Part shown: one piece after another, positions 26,560 through 39,674 of the stretch
Numbering within the stretch: position 1 is the first letter of the stretch
How the letters are laid out: every line of letters begins with the position of its first letter
Source: Galbula dea
Lineage: Eukaryota > Chordata > Aves > Piciformes > Galbulidae
NCBI GenBank assembly: GCA_013399015.1
Contig: VWZX01002268.1
Location: 714,861-778,860 of the forward strand
DNA length: 64,000 bases
Reading direction: 5' to 3'
Program-made: the position numbers and the translations under genes
Notes under the pieces: model-generated
Told to the model about the DNA's origin: nothing
Seen by the model: only the letters and a program-made list of their open reading frames with translations
Databases searched by the model: none

Positions 26560-26960
26560 CCTTTCAGAGCCAACAGCCTAGCAGCTAATCTGCTAATAGG
26601 AAATAATCTGCAGCTAATATACACATTCCAGGGCAGCAGTGTGTTTTCTTAATACTTTGTTACATGGGCCTCTTTCCAAAGAAAGCATAGCAAAGAATAG
26701 AAAACAGACATTCATTAAAAATAGTATAATGCTACCTGGCCACTATTAATGCCTGAAACGTGCTGTAACTTGCATGGCTCTTAAATGGTGATTTGGAGTG
26801 ACAGCACTAGATAAGCTGAATGCAATGCAATTAGATCAAAAAGGTTACATACATTATTAGTTAGCAGCTAGTTCATGTGAAAAATCAGACTTGAAATGAT
26901 TTCCACATTTCTCTCTTTTCATTTGGCCTTAATTAAAGGATATGTTAACAGAAATACTGA
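26560..26960. promoter_or_regulatory. Candidate TAAT-rich conserved non-coding block
   Basis: What is seen: four TAAT homeodomain cores lie within about 45 bp (26,585-26,620), including a repeated GCAGCTAAT. Further cores follow, such as GCAATTAG (near 26,827) and CTTAATTAAAG (near 26,930), with CATTAATG-like runs. Low repeat content and the absence of coding frames fit a homeodomain-bound enhancer, but this is inference; AT-rich DNA yields TAAT often by chance. Cross-species alignment is the deciding test. Confidence 0.25.
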
Positions 26961-29900
26961 GTTAAAAAGTATATGCATCAGTAATACAGAGTCTAGATGG
27001 ATACAAGAAAACAATACTTATCTAACTGTGTGATAAGAGTTTAAACACACATGCTCCCACCTGGCTTAAACACATGAATAAACAGCTAGCAGTAGTGGAT
27101 GAGAATGGAGTGCTGAAAAAAACAGCAATGAAGCTCCCATTCAGTATCAGTCATGTCAGGAATACTTCACAGAATGGCTTAGCCTGAATTTACTAAGGGT
27201 ATGATCTGCACTTCTGAATGTTTGAGTCTATTAGGTCTGGTCTGTTGTAGCAAAGGTGCAGGCACAAAGGCTGAGTGAGCTCCAGCCCACTTGGGACATA
27301 CAAGTTCCCATCTTGTGCACGTAACTAAACCAGAGATGCAGCATTACTGTTGGATTAAGGAGCATATTACACCTCCATCCCAGCACATCTACATGCTGCC
27401 GATGAAGGTGGTTATTACAGGAGATAACTCTCCCAGCTTCACAATTATCTTTGCTCACCATGTACAATCCAAGCCACCACATCCAACCCAAACCACATCT
27501 TCACCACCAACATAGACCAATTGAAACTTAAAAATCTCTCAATGCTCAGGTATATTTACACTTTTCTGTCTTTTTCTCCTCCAGTGGTAAAATCCAAGAC
27601 CTGGTCATTCCAGGCCTCTGTACATCAAACAGAATTAAAAGACTGACTACAGATTCTGGCAAAGACTGAGAAAGACTGAGGTGACTAATACATTGTCCAG
27701 TGCAGTACAACTAAATGTCTCCTACTATCTGCTACGATTGTAGAGGCATCTCTTGTTTAGGCTACCAAAATGTTAACTCCTGAAACTTCCATTAATCAGG
27801 GTGACATTTCATAGATTTTCCCTTATTCCTAAAATGATTACTCTTCAGTGTCATTTTAGGCTGTAACACATACACATAAAATATAAAAGCTGTTTTCTTT
27901 TAAATGGAGAGAACAAGAAATACATCTTTCCATTATGACCTTATTTTTATTTTATTGAAAACTGCCCAAGTACTACCATGTGAAAAGGAAGGCAACTCAG
28001 TGTAGCAAGCAAACAATTTTAGCAGCAACAACACTTTTCAAATGCTCAGTTAAGAACAATTATGGCACTACCCAAGCCAAAGGCCTTTGAAAATGGTAGT
28101 TCTCTCAGTACAGAAATATGAGGAATACCGTTTAAATAATATTCAGAGCATCTGAATGCTCTGGAAAGGGGAAAGACCTTTTCAAAGTCCATGGTCACGT
28201 CCTTTAGAGGGAATTACTTTTGTGTCTTAACTATCTCAAGATTTCATGTCAGGTAATCCATTTCTAATGTGTGTGCATTCCCCAGGTAAATTATATGATT
28301 TATGAGGACCACTGAAAATTGTTTGCTTATAGATATGTGTCTAATGATTGACAGTGAGCTCCTTTTGCACATGGGGCATTTATATGAGCTGCTTCCTGTG
28401 TAAGTTCTCTTTGAAGTCATCCCAGGAGCTCTCGCTGCACACTCTGGGGCAGAAAGCACCCAGGACAGCATCTCTTCAGCAGTCTGTTTTCCTGAAACTC
28501 CCTCAAACACTAGTCTGCATATCTGTAAAATCCAATTGAAATAGGTTGAAATGCTGACAAGTTGCTGGGTAATAGCAGGAGGAGCTGAAATGACTGTATG
28601 TACATATACACACACTGTTCTCTCCATAAATGCAAGAACAGGACTGCATAAAGTCATGTTACAAAGTATACAAGCCCAATGCACAGTGATAAATCAAAAT
28701 TTGCTTGACCTGGCTCAGAACAAGTGGTTTTGCTGCTGGTCTGCAGTTTATATGTAAGCATTTTGTGTTTGGTAACAGCTGTTTTACACAAACTGATAAA
28801 CTGCACAATTTACCTTTTTTTGTTTGTTTATTTTCTCCTGGTACTGAGGTTCACTCCCATCCTCTGTTAAAACAGCCTGACTCATTCTGGGCACATTCTG
28901 CAGAGAGAACAGGATTTCAATAGTGGTCAGCACTAACCTACTTGTGCTTTCTAGCCATTGGCACAGTAAATAAATTCTCCTTGATTTTGATGGAGAAACA
29001 CAAACAGGTCATTGCTGAGGGCTCTTGAAATTCCACCAGAATCTCTAAACAGGTCAAACATGGTGCAGTCACACTGCTGTTTATCCCAGACAAACCCAGA
29101 ACGTGTGATATCTGTTTATCTTGATACATATTTGAACAAGTTGCTTGAAAGGAAGTTGTTCAAATAGGCACAAAACAAAACAAAAACACAAACCACCTTT
29201 TAATCTCATTTTGACTTTTCCCCAGTTCTGGATGGTGATGGTTTGGTCCAGTAATGTGCTTGCCTTCACATTTCATCTCCTGCATCCTCTCTGTCTCAGT
29301 GAGAAAGAAAAAAAGGCTTCTTGAGTCACTATATATTGCCAGTCTTTACTTGGTGAGAGTCCTGAATATTGCCCATTTTTCAAAAAACAGGAGACAGGCA
29401 GAATACCAGATAGAAAATAAAAGCCAAAACCATTAAAGTTAAATTATTTTCATCATTGAAGACTGCTTTTATTTCTCTTTAGATCAGTTTTTATAATTTT
29501 GAGTTGTCATGACAACATGATGCAACACTTCACTGCCATGACAATCTGACAACTTTCAAAAACAGTAAGTGCTGTTTTTACTCTGTTTTTCAATCGCTCC
29601 CAAGGAAACAAGCTGTTATTTACTTCTGCGACAAAACTCATACAATACCATAATGGATCCAACGTCAAGAAAAATTAAAGCATAGAATGGCAAAGCAGGG
29701 ATGGAAAATATGCTTTTGTGTACATAATTGCTCCATAAAAAGTACACATTTTTCTTTTCTCCTATCTTGATTCGCCACCATACCTCTGCTCATTTCCACC
29801 AACAAATTCACTGACTTTCTCCTCAACCTGACCAGAACTAGTCTTTGATTAATCACTAGATCATTATTGACTCAAAAATGACCTGTTTTCTTAGTAGCAG

Positions 29901-30340
29901 TTTTATTTGGTGTTTTTATGCTTGGTTGCGTGCATGTGGATACTGCACAAATTAAAATAAATGAAATATCAGATGATGAGTTAACTCCAGTGAAGCAATG
30001 TATTTGTAAATCACACCAATTTATATGAGACTTGTGTCTAAATTCAACAGGGACGATAAATCCACTGACTAACTCTCTTCTAGACAGAGCCAGGAAATGT
30101 TTCTAGACACTGGAGCTTGGTTATCTGTATTACTCAGCTGTGAGAAAAAAAAACAAAACCTTTTCTGTATAGCAAAAATTCTCACGAGCTAGTATGGATC
30201 CAGGATCAGCCCCAAGAAGGCAGTATGGATGCAGCTACCTTATTTTGGAAGCTGAGACGTTCATACAGCACCTGCCCTTAATGGCCTGGGATAATTCTTA
30301 TGACCATTTTCCACATTGGGATAGGTATAGTCATTGTTTT

Positions 30341-30518
30341 CACAGAATCCCAGAATCACAGAACATTAGGAGTTGGAAGGGACCTCGAATAGATCATCTA
30401 GTCCAACCCCCCTGCCGCAGAAGGATTCCCTAGACCAGGTCACACAGAAGTGCGTCCAGACGGGTTTTGAATACCTCCACAGAAGGAGACTCCACAACCT
30501 GTCTGGGCAGTCTGTTTT
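30341..30518 (-). mobile_element. CR1 LINE 3' fragment, minus strand
   Basis: The plus strand shows the reverse complement of a CR1 3' end: CACAGAATCCCAGAATCACAG tail units (30,341 onward), then GGAAGGGACCTCGA, then AGTCCAACCCCC, and finally the reverse complement of the ORF2 C-terminus (matching the PREVVESP and EIFK region of the copy at 19 kb). It is about 178 bp long, 5'-truncated within the last codons of ORF2. It keeps a roughly 9-bp segment (GATGATCTA-like on its sense strand) that the 19-kb copy has lost. Non-functional. Confidence 0.92.
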
Positions 30519-30986
30519 CCTAGTAGCCTTTTTCTTTAGGAATATGAAAAAACACTTGACAGAAAAATATATTATATAAGACCCACTTCACACAGGGGTT
30601 GGTCTGGTGGAGGCTTTGTTAAAGCACAACACATCTATATAGCACTCATCTCAAGATCCAACTTAAGGATGGAAACCCCTCTGTTCAGTCCAAGTGAATA
30701 CCTCAACATAGCCTGAGTGAGGTTTCCCCACACCTGCCTGCTGCCAAGCCCCTCCACTCTGCAGAAGCATCTGAGCCTGGACCTAGCCAGAGAGGCAGTG
30801 AGGAATCAGGGAGACTTTCAGCCTGACACAACATGGCAATGTGTCTCGAACACCAACAATCACTTTCTTAAACAAAAAGCAGTGCTGGAGCAAAGGAGCA
30901 GTAGCAATTTTAGGCCACTACAGCTGAGAAATTGCCATGTGTTTATAAGCACACATCTATGACAAAATATAAATACATATATCTGC

Positions 30987-31010
30987 ATGTATGTGTATAT
31001 ATATATATAA
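30987..31010. repeat. TG/TA dinucleotide microsatellite
   Basis: ATGTATGTG-type sequence passing into an alternating TA run. A short compound microsatellite. Confidence 0.75.
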
Positions 31011-31394
31011 TTGACATATATAAATCAGTATTTCTGGCAGGAAATGTACATTTGTTTTGCAGCATCAATATCTAATAACAGAGAATGAATCATTCTAAAG
31101 GGAAAAAAAATAAGCATGCTCTCATGACTGAGATTTTGCCTCATTTAAAAGATTTCATGTACTTTTGCTACCCTATTCAATAGTTTAGTGACTATTGTTT
31201 ACCCATGGCAAGCTTAGATAAATCAGTTGTCAGTGCTGCACCTTCTTTTCTATGAGAAGGCAAAACTCAGTTTTCAACCTGCTTAGAAGACAAGAGTTCA
31301 CTAAGAGAAGCAAAATACAGAGCTATTGCTATTCTGTAAGGGAATCTTTACACTGATTTCAGTACAGCCTAAACCAGAAAATAAGCTCTTAATT

Positions 31395-31500
31395 AAAACA
31401 AACAAACAAACAAACAAAAACCCCCAAAAATCCCATCAACCCACCAAATAAACAAAAAGCACCAATCCCAATAAAACAAGAACCATCCCTGGCTCCAAAA
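31395..31500. repeat. AAAC microsatellite with A/C-rich extension
   Basis: A clean AAAC tetranucleotide run (31,395-31,418, about six units) is followed by about 80 bp of irregular A/C-rich sequence containing CCCCC and AAAAATCCC pieces. It resembles the tract at 5.35-5.44 kb. It is not a CRISPR array: there are no spacers and the unit is four bases. Confidence 0.8.
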
Positions 31501-32278
31501 TCCCACACAGTTCCCATTCCACACCTTTATATGTCTCTATTTATTACAGGTTCCTCCTGACAGGAACAGATACAGCTCGTTTCCTTTGGTACCTCATTAG
31601 CAAAACAAGGTTGCCAAAAGCCAAAATGGTTTGAGTGTTGTTTCACAAAATTTGCCTATAAAGAGACTTCTCTTAATGTTAACTAGTCAAAATATGTTTG
31701 TGCATTTTGTCTCATAACCCTTTTGTCACGGTAATCTTGCTGTTCATCTTGTGACAGGCAGCACCTAAACAAAATCTATCAAATAACATGTTAAGAGTCA
31801 TCGCAAATCACAAGCTTAGGTATTATCAGGAGAGGGAAAGGAGGCAAAACTCATTGAAGAGCAGCAAGGGAAAGTGAGGAATTAGGAAAATCATCAGGTT
31901 TCTGCATGGCATAACAGTGACTCCACTCAGAAATTTATAGGCTGGGAACTTGTATTTTGACCCCAACATGCAGAAAGTGGAGACACTGATAGGCAGCACT
32001 CAGATGGTAATTTGAACTAGTTGGCCAAAGCATGGGTGATAAATCATCATTTAATATGGCCTATGGAACCAGGAAAGAGTGAAGAGGACAAGTTGTGTGA
32101 TGACACTTTATTAGTAGCAGATAAATTGGTATGACCTGGGTATATTTTCAGACATTTGATTATCAATATGAAGTTTCAGTAATAGTATGTTACAGACCTC
32201 ATACTGGTTCAATGGTAAATACTGACTTCTCTCTCTCATGAAATGTTTTTAACTACTTAGAGGAAGTAAAGGGAGATC

Positions 32279-32295
32279 TTTTTTTTTTTTTTTTT
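32279..32295. repeat. Poly(T) run, T17
   Basis: Seventeen consecutive T on the plus strand. It could be the A-tail of a minus-strand retrocopy, but no recognisable retrocopy lies upstream on that strand, so it is listed as a simple homopolymer. Confidence 0.85.
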
Positions 32296-33895
32296 AACTG
32301 TACTCTAAAGAAATGACCTAGAACAGAGAAACCTGAGCACTGATGTATAATGAATTGGGACACCCTTGTGTGATTTTAACCTCAGTTGTGTCATGGATCT
32401 GTTTCCTGTTGATGGCACAACAGGGAGTTGCACAATGTACCAGAGAAATTTGTGAACAGCATGACGATGATGTAGGAAAAGCAACATTGAAACATGGGCT
32501 AAACACAGAAAAATTTGTAATGTTTTAGAGGGATGCTCCAGAAGAATATGGGCAAGTGATTCACTGGTGTGCATGAAGAGGTAGGATCAGCCACCTCTTC
32601 AGCTCTTGTGTTTTCAGAGCCTGTTGGTTTGGAAATTAATTTACCCATGCTTGTATCCTCAGACTCATTCTTACTTAGTTCATTTTGACAAAAATACTTG
32701 CCTTAAATCAAGTGAACACAGATCTCAGGGAAATGTCATAAGATAATCTTTAAGTTAATGAACTTTACTCAGATGGATTGTATGAATCTGTGTAGATGCC
32801 ATCTATGCATGCAAATATACTTGTCCTTTGCACATTTTTAAAGCAAAACATAGGCAAAAATTCAGCATATTTTGGGGAGAAATCATGTTAGAAAAACACC
32901 TAGCTTAATTTAGATATTACTATAATTTAAATATTAAGGCTTTTGAAATGACATTAACAGAAACTATTATTCAGTGAATTACCCGGCATACATTCATTTT
33001 CTTTCCTATCAAATTTGTTTTCTTTGCACTAATGGATCCACAACTTTCCTTTACTTTAGGTGTCTTTCTGAAGTATCTGTGACATGACATAAATATGATT
33101 CATGCTTCAAGAAAGAAAAGAAATAGCAAAAATGGCAATATCGCAAAGCAAGCACCAGTTTACCCATTTATGAATAGAAATGAAGACTTAATAATTTATT
33201 TTTTCTTTTTAACACTGTTATTGTACTTGATGCTTCTTAATGGGCCTCAATATAACAGCGACACAATACCAGTAAACCTAAACTGATGCTGAATGTCACT
33301 TTTACGTTGTAATAAGAATATATAAAAATATGCAAAGCTAATACTTGTTCTCTGAAAGTTAAAATCTTTTTAAAATCTTTTGTTGTTTTGTAGATTGACA
33401 CACTTAAATATCAACCTAAATAAATGAGAGATATAGTATATTAAATCTCTCCTTATAAATTTTAATATGAGCATACACAAACTCATCCAAAGTTCCTCTC
33501 TACTGAGTATTAAAAGTATATTGCCACTTTTGTAAGGATTTTGCCACGATGCGCTTAGAGAAGTTATTCCTTTGGTTGTAGACTGTATTTGTTAGACACT
33601 CCATTACAGCCATGCTGTTACAGGTGTAGTTTGAGATGGAAGCTAAGAAAGAAGCTATGGTATTAGCACTAACATGCCAGTAGGATATCTTGAGTCTGTT
33701 CTCCTTGGTTTTAAAGCAAAAGTTTGAAGCAGATAGAACTTAGAGCAAGCATTGTATCTGACAGCATTGACTGAGACTAGCAGTTTCCTGAGGCACTACT
33801 GCATAGACTGTAAACGCTTGGGAATGCAAATGCTTTCTTCTAACATGCAACTCGTAGCAAGAGAGGAACATGTGCTTAAAGAAAACTATGGTAAT

Positions 33896-33929
33896 ATAAA
33901 TAAATAAATATTCATCATCATCATCATCA
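33896..33929. repeat. TAAA and TCA adjoining microsatellites
   Basis: An ATAAATAAATAAATA run (33,896-33,910) abuts six perfect TCA units (33,912-33,929). Two different short tandem repeats next to each other make this a likely length-variable locus. On the minus strand the second repeat reads as a run of Asp codons in a short chance ORF. Confidence 0.85.
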
Positions 33930-35650
33930 ATCTTCCAGCAGTTTCCCACAGAATTTGCTGAAGCGGTAAAGACAGACTGCTGCTGACCTGTTTAAGGATT
34001 TCCTTCAAGTCAATTAAAGAAATTGTTGTATAAACCTACTGTGTCAAATGTAATCAAGTTGATTGGTAAATATTAGCATGTTTTTCTATCACTGGAATTT
34101 GCAGTAGCAGCAAATATGTAGGTTACATGACAAAAAAAAAAGTTTGGCTGAAGTTGCCTGAATTAATTTATTTCTCCATTCTCTCAAATCATGAGTGCCA
34201 ATCTTCATCACTACCAAGATTTAAGGGAAATCACCACCTCCTATCAAAAACTTTGTGTTGCCCTGTCTGTGTTTTAAGTTACTTCCATGTCCAAGAAGCA
34301 ATGTACTAAAGACCTCCATCCTTGGAGAATATTTATAACTAGCAAGGACAGACAAAACCCCAAAGTACTACGTCAATGTTTTCAATCATTGTTTTCTCAG
34401 ACTGCACAATCTCATGCAGTATAACACTTCTTTTTTCAGGAATAAAAAGACAAATCCCTACATATTTGCACTCACTTTTCCCAGAATAGTTGACAATAGT
34501 TGATCGTTGACAATTGCCTGGATGAAGATCTTGGTATGGACTGGTATTTGCGAGAGCTCAGTTCCCAGCAGTGCTCCCAAAATCTGCCTGCCTCATGCCT
34601 GAGAACAGACCATAAACCAAAATCCAACACCTTACCTAAGTGCCCCTGACCTGTTTTGAAAATATGGCCTTGATCCTAGTCTGTTGAACCCTACTCAGAT
34701 TTTCACAGAAAGAAACTGCACCACAGATAGGCATTCACATGTCTGAAACCTACTTGCTACCTGTGCAACTACCCCCTCCTGCACTTGTTTCAACAGCAGC
34801 CATTTGCTGTTCCTTTTGCAAATTTGCACTTCATTTAAGTCTGACCTAGAACTAAGCAAACCTGAACACAGTTTGGGAGCAAAATTTTATCTGAAGAAGC
34901 ACAAAAGAAAAACCTTTTATTCAGCCGTTTGTTTTCAACCACACATTTTTTCACCCAACTGCAATTCCAGCACTTCAGTGCTATTCTTACACTGTCAGTC
35001 CTGCAGGAAAGGCAAGGAATTGCCAAGCTACCTCCCTGTCTGCTTTGCTACGAAATATAGCATTGCATTTATAGCTTGTCAGCCTCTGCTTTCCTGAGGT
35101 TCAGTCATGTGTCTCACCCATTCATACAACAGATACACATCCCTATTCCCTTAGATCACTGCCATTTAAAATGTGTATGTGTTAGAAGGGGTCATTACCA
35201 TTCCCCACTGCCCTTCAGATTAACTAATGCCATTACCTGACAAAATGTCACAGAATTTCAAAATCAATACTCCGAGCCACACGTCATCCCCCAAGATTAC
35301 TTCAGTAAAGCACTTATCATTACGTGAGCTCGAAAGTTAGGTCTCCCATGAGGGAACATTCCTTGATATTAGCCAAACCATCAGACTAACAAACACTTTC
35401 TATAGTTTTAACATATGGATTACATTTGAACTGACAATGTGTTTTCCTCTGGACTGATACTCTGCCTCCTCCGTACATGGTTATGCTTATGGGGCTGTTT
35501 CAAGCACTGCTGCCCTGAAATAAACTCCTACTATTCCTACAGGATTTCACACCAGCCAATTTAAATATTTTAATAATGAGTAAAAAGTTTAAAATGAAGA
35601 TAAAATATTGTGTCAAGCCACAGACACAGTGCTGACAGTTCAAAAAGAAA

Positions 35651-36145
35651 ATGCTTTCTTTGCAGCACCCATCAGCACATCTGCAACCATACACTGTGTT
35701 ACATCTCTGGATCACTCAGGATTCCCCGTCTTCCTCTCCCGCCTCTCCAAACCAAACTGTTCAGCAGATGAACAGACCAAAGAGACAGTATGACAGCAAC
35801 ATCTGCTTCTTAAGGGCCTGCTGGAGGTGGAAAAGCAGTGGCCTTGCCCACAGAGGCAATATGCTGGTGGTGGCCACCATGGTCCCTGCCAGCGGCTTTC
35901 TGAAGAGCCCCAGTGAGAGTCAGGAGCTCATTGTCTCAGCTGGGCCAATGCCAGGAGAGACGCCACAGCTTTCCAAAGATGGCATCCTCCTTGGAGCACC
36001 GCCTCCCAAGGGAATGAGAGCCACTTCAGCACACAGGGGTATCATCTACGCCCTCCTTGTGCTTACATGGGGATTACAGAAGAAATCCGACGGAATAAAG
36101 CAGGAGGAGACAGCAGGGTGCTGGCTTCTTCTGTGCTACATGTGA
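35651..36145 (+). other. Open frame of 164 codons, unrecognised
   Basis: This is one of the two longest open frames in the window. It starts at an ATG in AT-rich sequence and runs into a GC-richer islet (about 35.8-36.3 kb) containing several CpG pairs that are otherwise scarce here. The predicted product is Ser/Pro-rich in its first half, with a hydrophobic stretch (IYALLVLTW) near residue 135 and no motif I recognise. High local GC lowers stop frequency, so a chance origin is the simplest explanation. Overlapping open frames occur on both strands (36,067-36,252 plus; 36,074-36,304 minus), as expected from composition. A decayed coding exon or untranslated exon is the alternative. Confidence 0.15.
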
Positions 36146-39100
36146 GCCCAGGGATGTCCGGACGGTACAGCCTGCAGCTCCAGCCTGCCAAGGAGCACCC
36201 AATCCCTGCTCTGTTTGCAAGCTGTAACAAGGACAGCAGCAAAGCATCTTAAGAAAGTTACTCCTGACCTCAACACATCCATGATCTGAACCTTCCACAA
36301 CCATGTAAGGCTTTCCCCTAGGCCTAGGGATACAGTGCTGGCCACCATCAAAGGTACCTATGAGCTACATGGGTGACAAACATCCAGGAGGGCATGCATT
36401 TCTAAGAACCCTGACATGGCTACCTTGCTTCTGCAGAAAAATCACGGCATTGCTGGCTGATGTTAAATCTCCAAACTTTCTCCTGGATTTTTTGAACTTT
36501 TCTTCAGTAAAGACAAAAAGCAGGCTAACAAGAGTCTCCTGACATCCACCATGTCCTGGCAGAAGGAAATGCTTTAGATTTCACGGTATTTGGGTTTCTG
36601 AGTGCCAGTCGCTGTTTCTGGTTTTATTTATTTAATCGCTATCTAAAAATGAGAAACTTAGCAACATATTGTGTATCTGATTTAGCTGATACTGCCTTCT
36701 TTTGAAGTTCATTTCCTGCTCTAGGATAGCATGGTAACAAAATGAGGTGGGTTCACTCTGTTAGCACAAGACACTGCAGTAAACCAAAGCAAGAAAAAAT
36801 GAATGCTGAAAAGGGAAAAAGGAAACTAACAGCAAATTGATGAACAAAGTAGTTCTATCTAGTTTAGTTTAATTTTCCCACGCCTCCCTTTTCTGGATAG
36901 TTTCTTATTAACTAGAGTAAATTCAGTTGTTCACAGAAATTAGAAAATTATATGAAAAAGCAGAAATTAACTAAAATTAGTTGACAGATTTTTTCTTTCT
37001 TATTTTCTTTTTTTTTGTTTGGATTCAGTAGTGAAGGGTTTTTGCCAAGGAGAATCAGTCCAAAATACAGAATTGTATCTAATACAAAATCTAACAAAAA
37101 CAAGTTTTAATGCAAAAGGCAAATTAAAAAGGGGGAAAAAAAAAGTCCTCATTCCCTCTCTGTGCAGTGATGTAGCCTGCTTCAGTGAATACTGCCATGT
37201 CTTATAGCTCAATTCTGTAAACATTTTCTGTGCTGATAGAGAAGGGTGCACTCTCCATTCCTTTCTCAATATGGTAAAGCTGTAACTTATACCTCTGACT
37301 TATCACAGCATTGGGAAACACGTTTTCCCCTTATTTGGTAGCACAGAGTATCTGGAAAGGAAAAGGGGCATACTTCATGGCACCAACTGCGAGCAACTAT
37401 CACAACAGACCTGGCTACAAAAGCTGACACAGCACCTAGTTTGAGCAGGATATAAAGCAAAGCTGCTGATGTTCCTATAGCTGCAGAGTATCTGAAACTC
37501 TTCAAATATATAGAGAAAAAAGTGCAAGAGAGGATGGAGAGACTTGCACACAGCATTCAGCAGACAGCTTAGGGTTCAGCTGCCTGCTTTGCTGCTGACT
37601 TCCCTTTAAGCCAGTGCCCAGTCTTTCAGTTCTCGAAACAGGCCATAACATACTAAAATAAATTATCAATTTACATGAGACACACTAACATCACATAATG
37701 CTGCCTTCACCAGAACACTGAAAGTCCCAGCACTCTTACCACAGTGCTTCTCAGGGAGTGCAGAGGTGGCAAGGCAGAGAAGGGAAGGGATATGCTATTT
37801 TTTCCAGTATAGAGGATAGAGTTGTAAGGACAGCTTTACAGCTGCATTAAGGAATGGATTTAGCTGCCAAAAATAAGGGGAGTAAGGCAGATTTTAGAAC
37901 CCCAGTATCAAACTGCCCTCCCAAAAGCTGTGTTTGGAGGCAGCTAAACACCACAGGCCCCAAAACTGGTGAACTTAAAGCTCAAAAATTCTATCAGAAA
38001 TACTCAGCTCTGAACAAGAGCAGGAACCTCTGAGGTTTGGCTGCTCTGAGCAGCTCTGTACCATCATCTCATCTGAAAGCACATGACCTGTCTACCCTGT
38101 CTATGTGCTGCAGCAGCACCAGCCTCCCTCTAGAATGCAACCACTGCTTTTCTCAAACTGGATTTCAGTTTCTAAGATACAGCATAAGAGGTAATCATTG
38201 AGTAGGATGAGCAACCATTTAACAGGAAACCCCTAACACAAAAAGTAAAAGGACCAAGTGTTTTCTTTCCCCTCAAAAAAAAAAATTCAGCCACACCTCC
38301 TAGAGGGATCCCTAATTGCTGCACAGGAGCTGAGTTCCCACATGGGACATGCAAACCGTGGGGATGGGTAAACAAACATGTTGAAGCTGCTGAGTACTTC
38401 CTCCTGCACATGCAAGCAGCTGGTTGTTGGGGCTGCCACTGCAGCTGGTGATGGATTGTAACATCAGCTCGTTTGGAAACTCCTTGTGAGAGTGGTGCCA
38501 CGAATTAAAAGTATCTCAGGGTCCGGCTCACACCCTAGTAGCAGGGAGATGATCCTCCTTTCTGACTGCAGCTGTTAGCATCTGATAACTGTACTTGCAG
38601 CGGTTTTTTTAATCTCCTTAGTATCCTAGGTTTTATTTGTATCCAGTAGCAGCTCTGGTCACAACATGGAGGGAGGGAAAAAAATAAACAAACCAGGCTC
38701 TAAGGAGAAGACAACGGATATCTGGTAGAAGGCTGCTAAGAAAGATGCCATTACCATCCCCTGTGGATAACCTTCAGATGGACACACAGCCTTTACATAG
38801 CTGTGTGCTACTACTATTGTAAAATAACCACCCACTGTCTTGTCAGAAGCAGCTGGCAGGAGACTTTTTCTCAGAACTTGTTTTGTAGGTGAAGAGCTCC
38901 CAGAGTCCTCCTCATGGTGGTAGCATTTTGCAAAAGAGGCATTAATTTGTTTTTTAAAAAACAGATCAAAAAGTGAAGTTAAAAATTCAGTTCATTCCTG
39001 TCCCCTTGAGCAGCAGCAAGGAACTTTGCAAACATTCAGTTTCTCCATGCAACTGAAGAAGGAGGTACTTTTAATCACATTTTCTTAATATAAAATTATA

Positions 39101-39179
39101 ATAGAGGGCTACATGACTTTTCCAATGACACAGGTCCAGAGAGTGTCAGGCTCGAGAAGGGAAATTCCTTAGAAAGTCA

Positions 39180-39674
39180 TTGCTACTTTGTAGAAAGTCA
39201 TTGCTCCCCCTTCCTTTCCACACTCCACAAATTTTGGATACTGTGCATTTAGAAACACAGCCACAGTTTTCAGGGTTTTTTTCTGTTTTCTCCATCTCAC
39301 TCCATATGTACACACACCATTTCCCATCGTGTATCAATTATATCAATCTCCTTTCTTCATATCTTTACTTGCTGAAAGATTGCTTTAAGGAAAGAAAAGC
39401 AAAGCCAAACAAAAATTTCTTTGTGGGTGCTTTTGAAGAAAACAACTACACAGATGATTATCTGGCAGAGGCAAGACAGAATATGACAACCAAGGGGGAG
39501 CATTCAAGAATCTCAGAGGATGAAGCAATTCCTACTGTTTTGAACTGCATGCATGAACCCAGAATTGGACAGCAAATCTTCCCTGGGAGGAGCTGCAGTG
39601 GAACGTACTGCACAGCAACATCACTGATTAATGGTGTCACTGTCACACTGTTTCTGGTGAGCTTTATCACATGA
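39180..39674 (+). other. Open frame of 164 codons, unrecognised
   Basis: The equal-longest open frame, in sequence of ordinary composition. The first 70 codons are hydrophobic and low in complexity. The second half is more protein-like, with acidic and amide residues (FEENNYTDDYLAEARQ) and several Cys. A fair splice-donor sequence, CTG|GTGAGC, lies at 39,654-39,662, just before the stop, so part of it could be an internal exon. No good upstream acceptor with a long pyrimidine tract was found. No family is recognised; chance is favoured. Confidence 0.15.

Larger units (their letters stand above)
19807..30340. other. Non-genic DNA between two CR1 copies
   Basis: No gene is supported in these 10.5 kb. 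Contents include a GTTT-rich tract (21,666-21,702), a TA repeat (24,506-24,518), a CAAAA-rich tract (29,170-29,193), and two cleaner blocks (24.59-24.77 and 26.56-26.96 kb) that may be conserved regulatory DNA. The longest open frame is 146 codons on the minus strand (28,244-28,684); it contains one CPMC pair but no further zinc-finger spacing and no recognisable domain. Confidence 0.6.

Noticed and set aside
28244..28684. Minus-strand open frame of 146 codons with a CPMC pair
   Set aside because: The single Cys pair is not followed by His or Cys at zinc-finger spacing, no domain is recognised, and the length is compatible with chance.
31395..31500. Regular repeat that might suggest an array
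   Set aside because: A four-base AAAC microsatellite with no spacers; not CRISPR-like.
32279..32295. T17 run as the A-tail of a minus-strand processed pseudogene
   Set aside because: No recognisable gene-derived sequence lies at higher coordinates on the minus strand and no flanking duplication was found.
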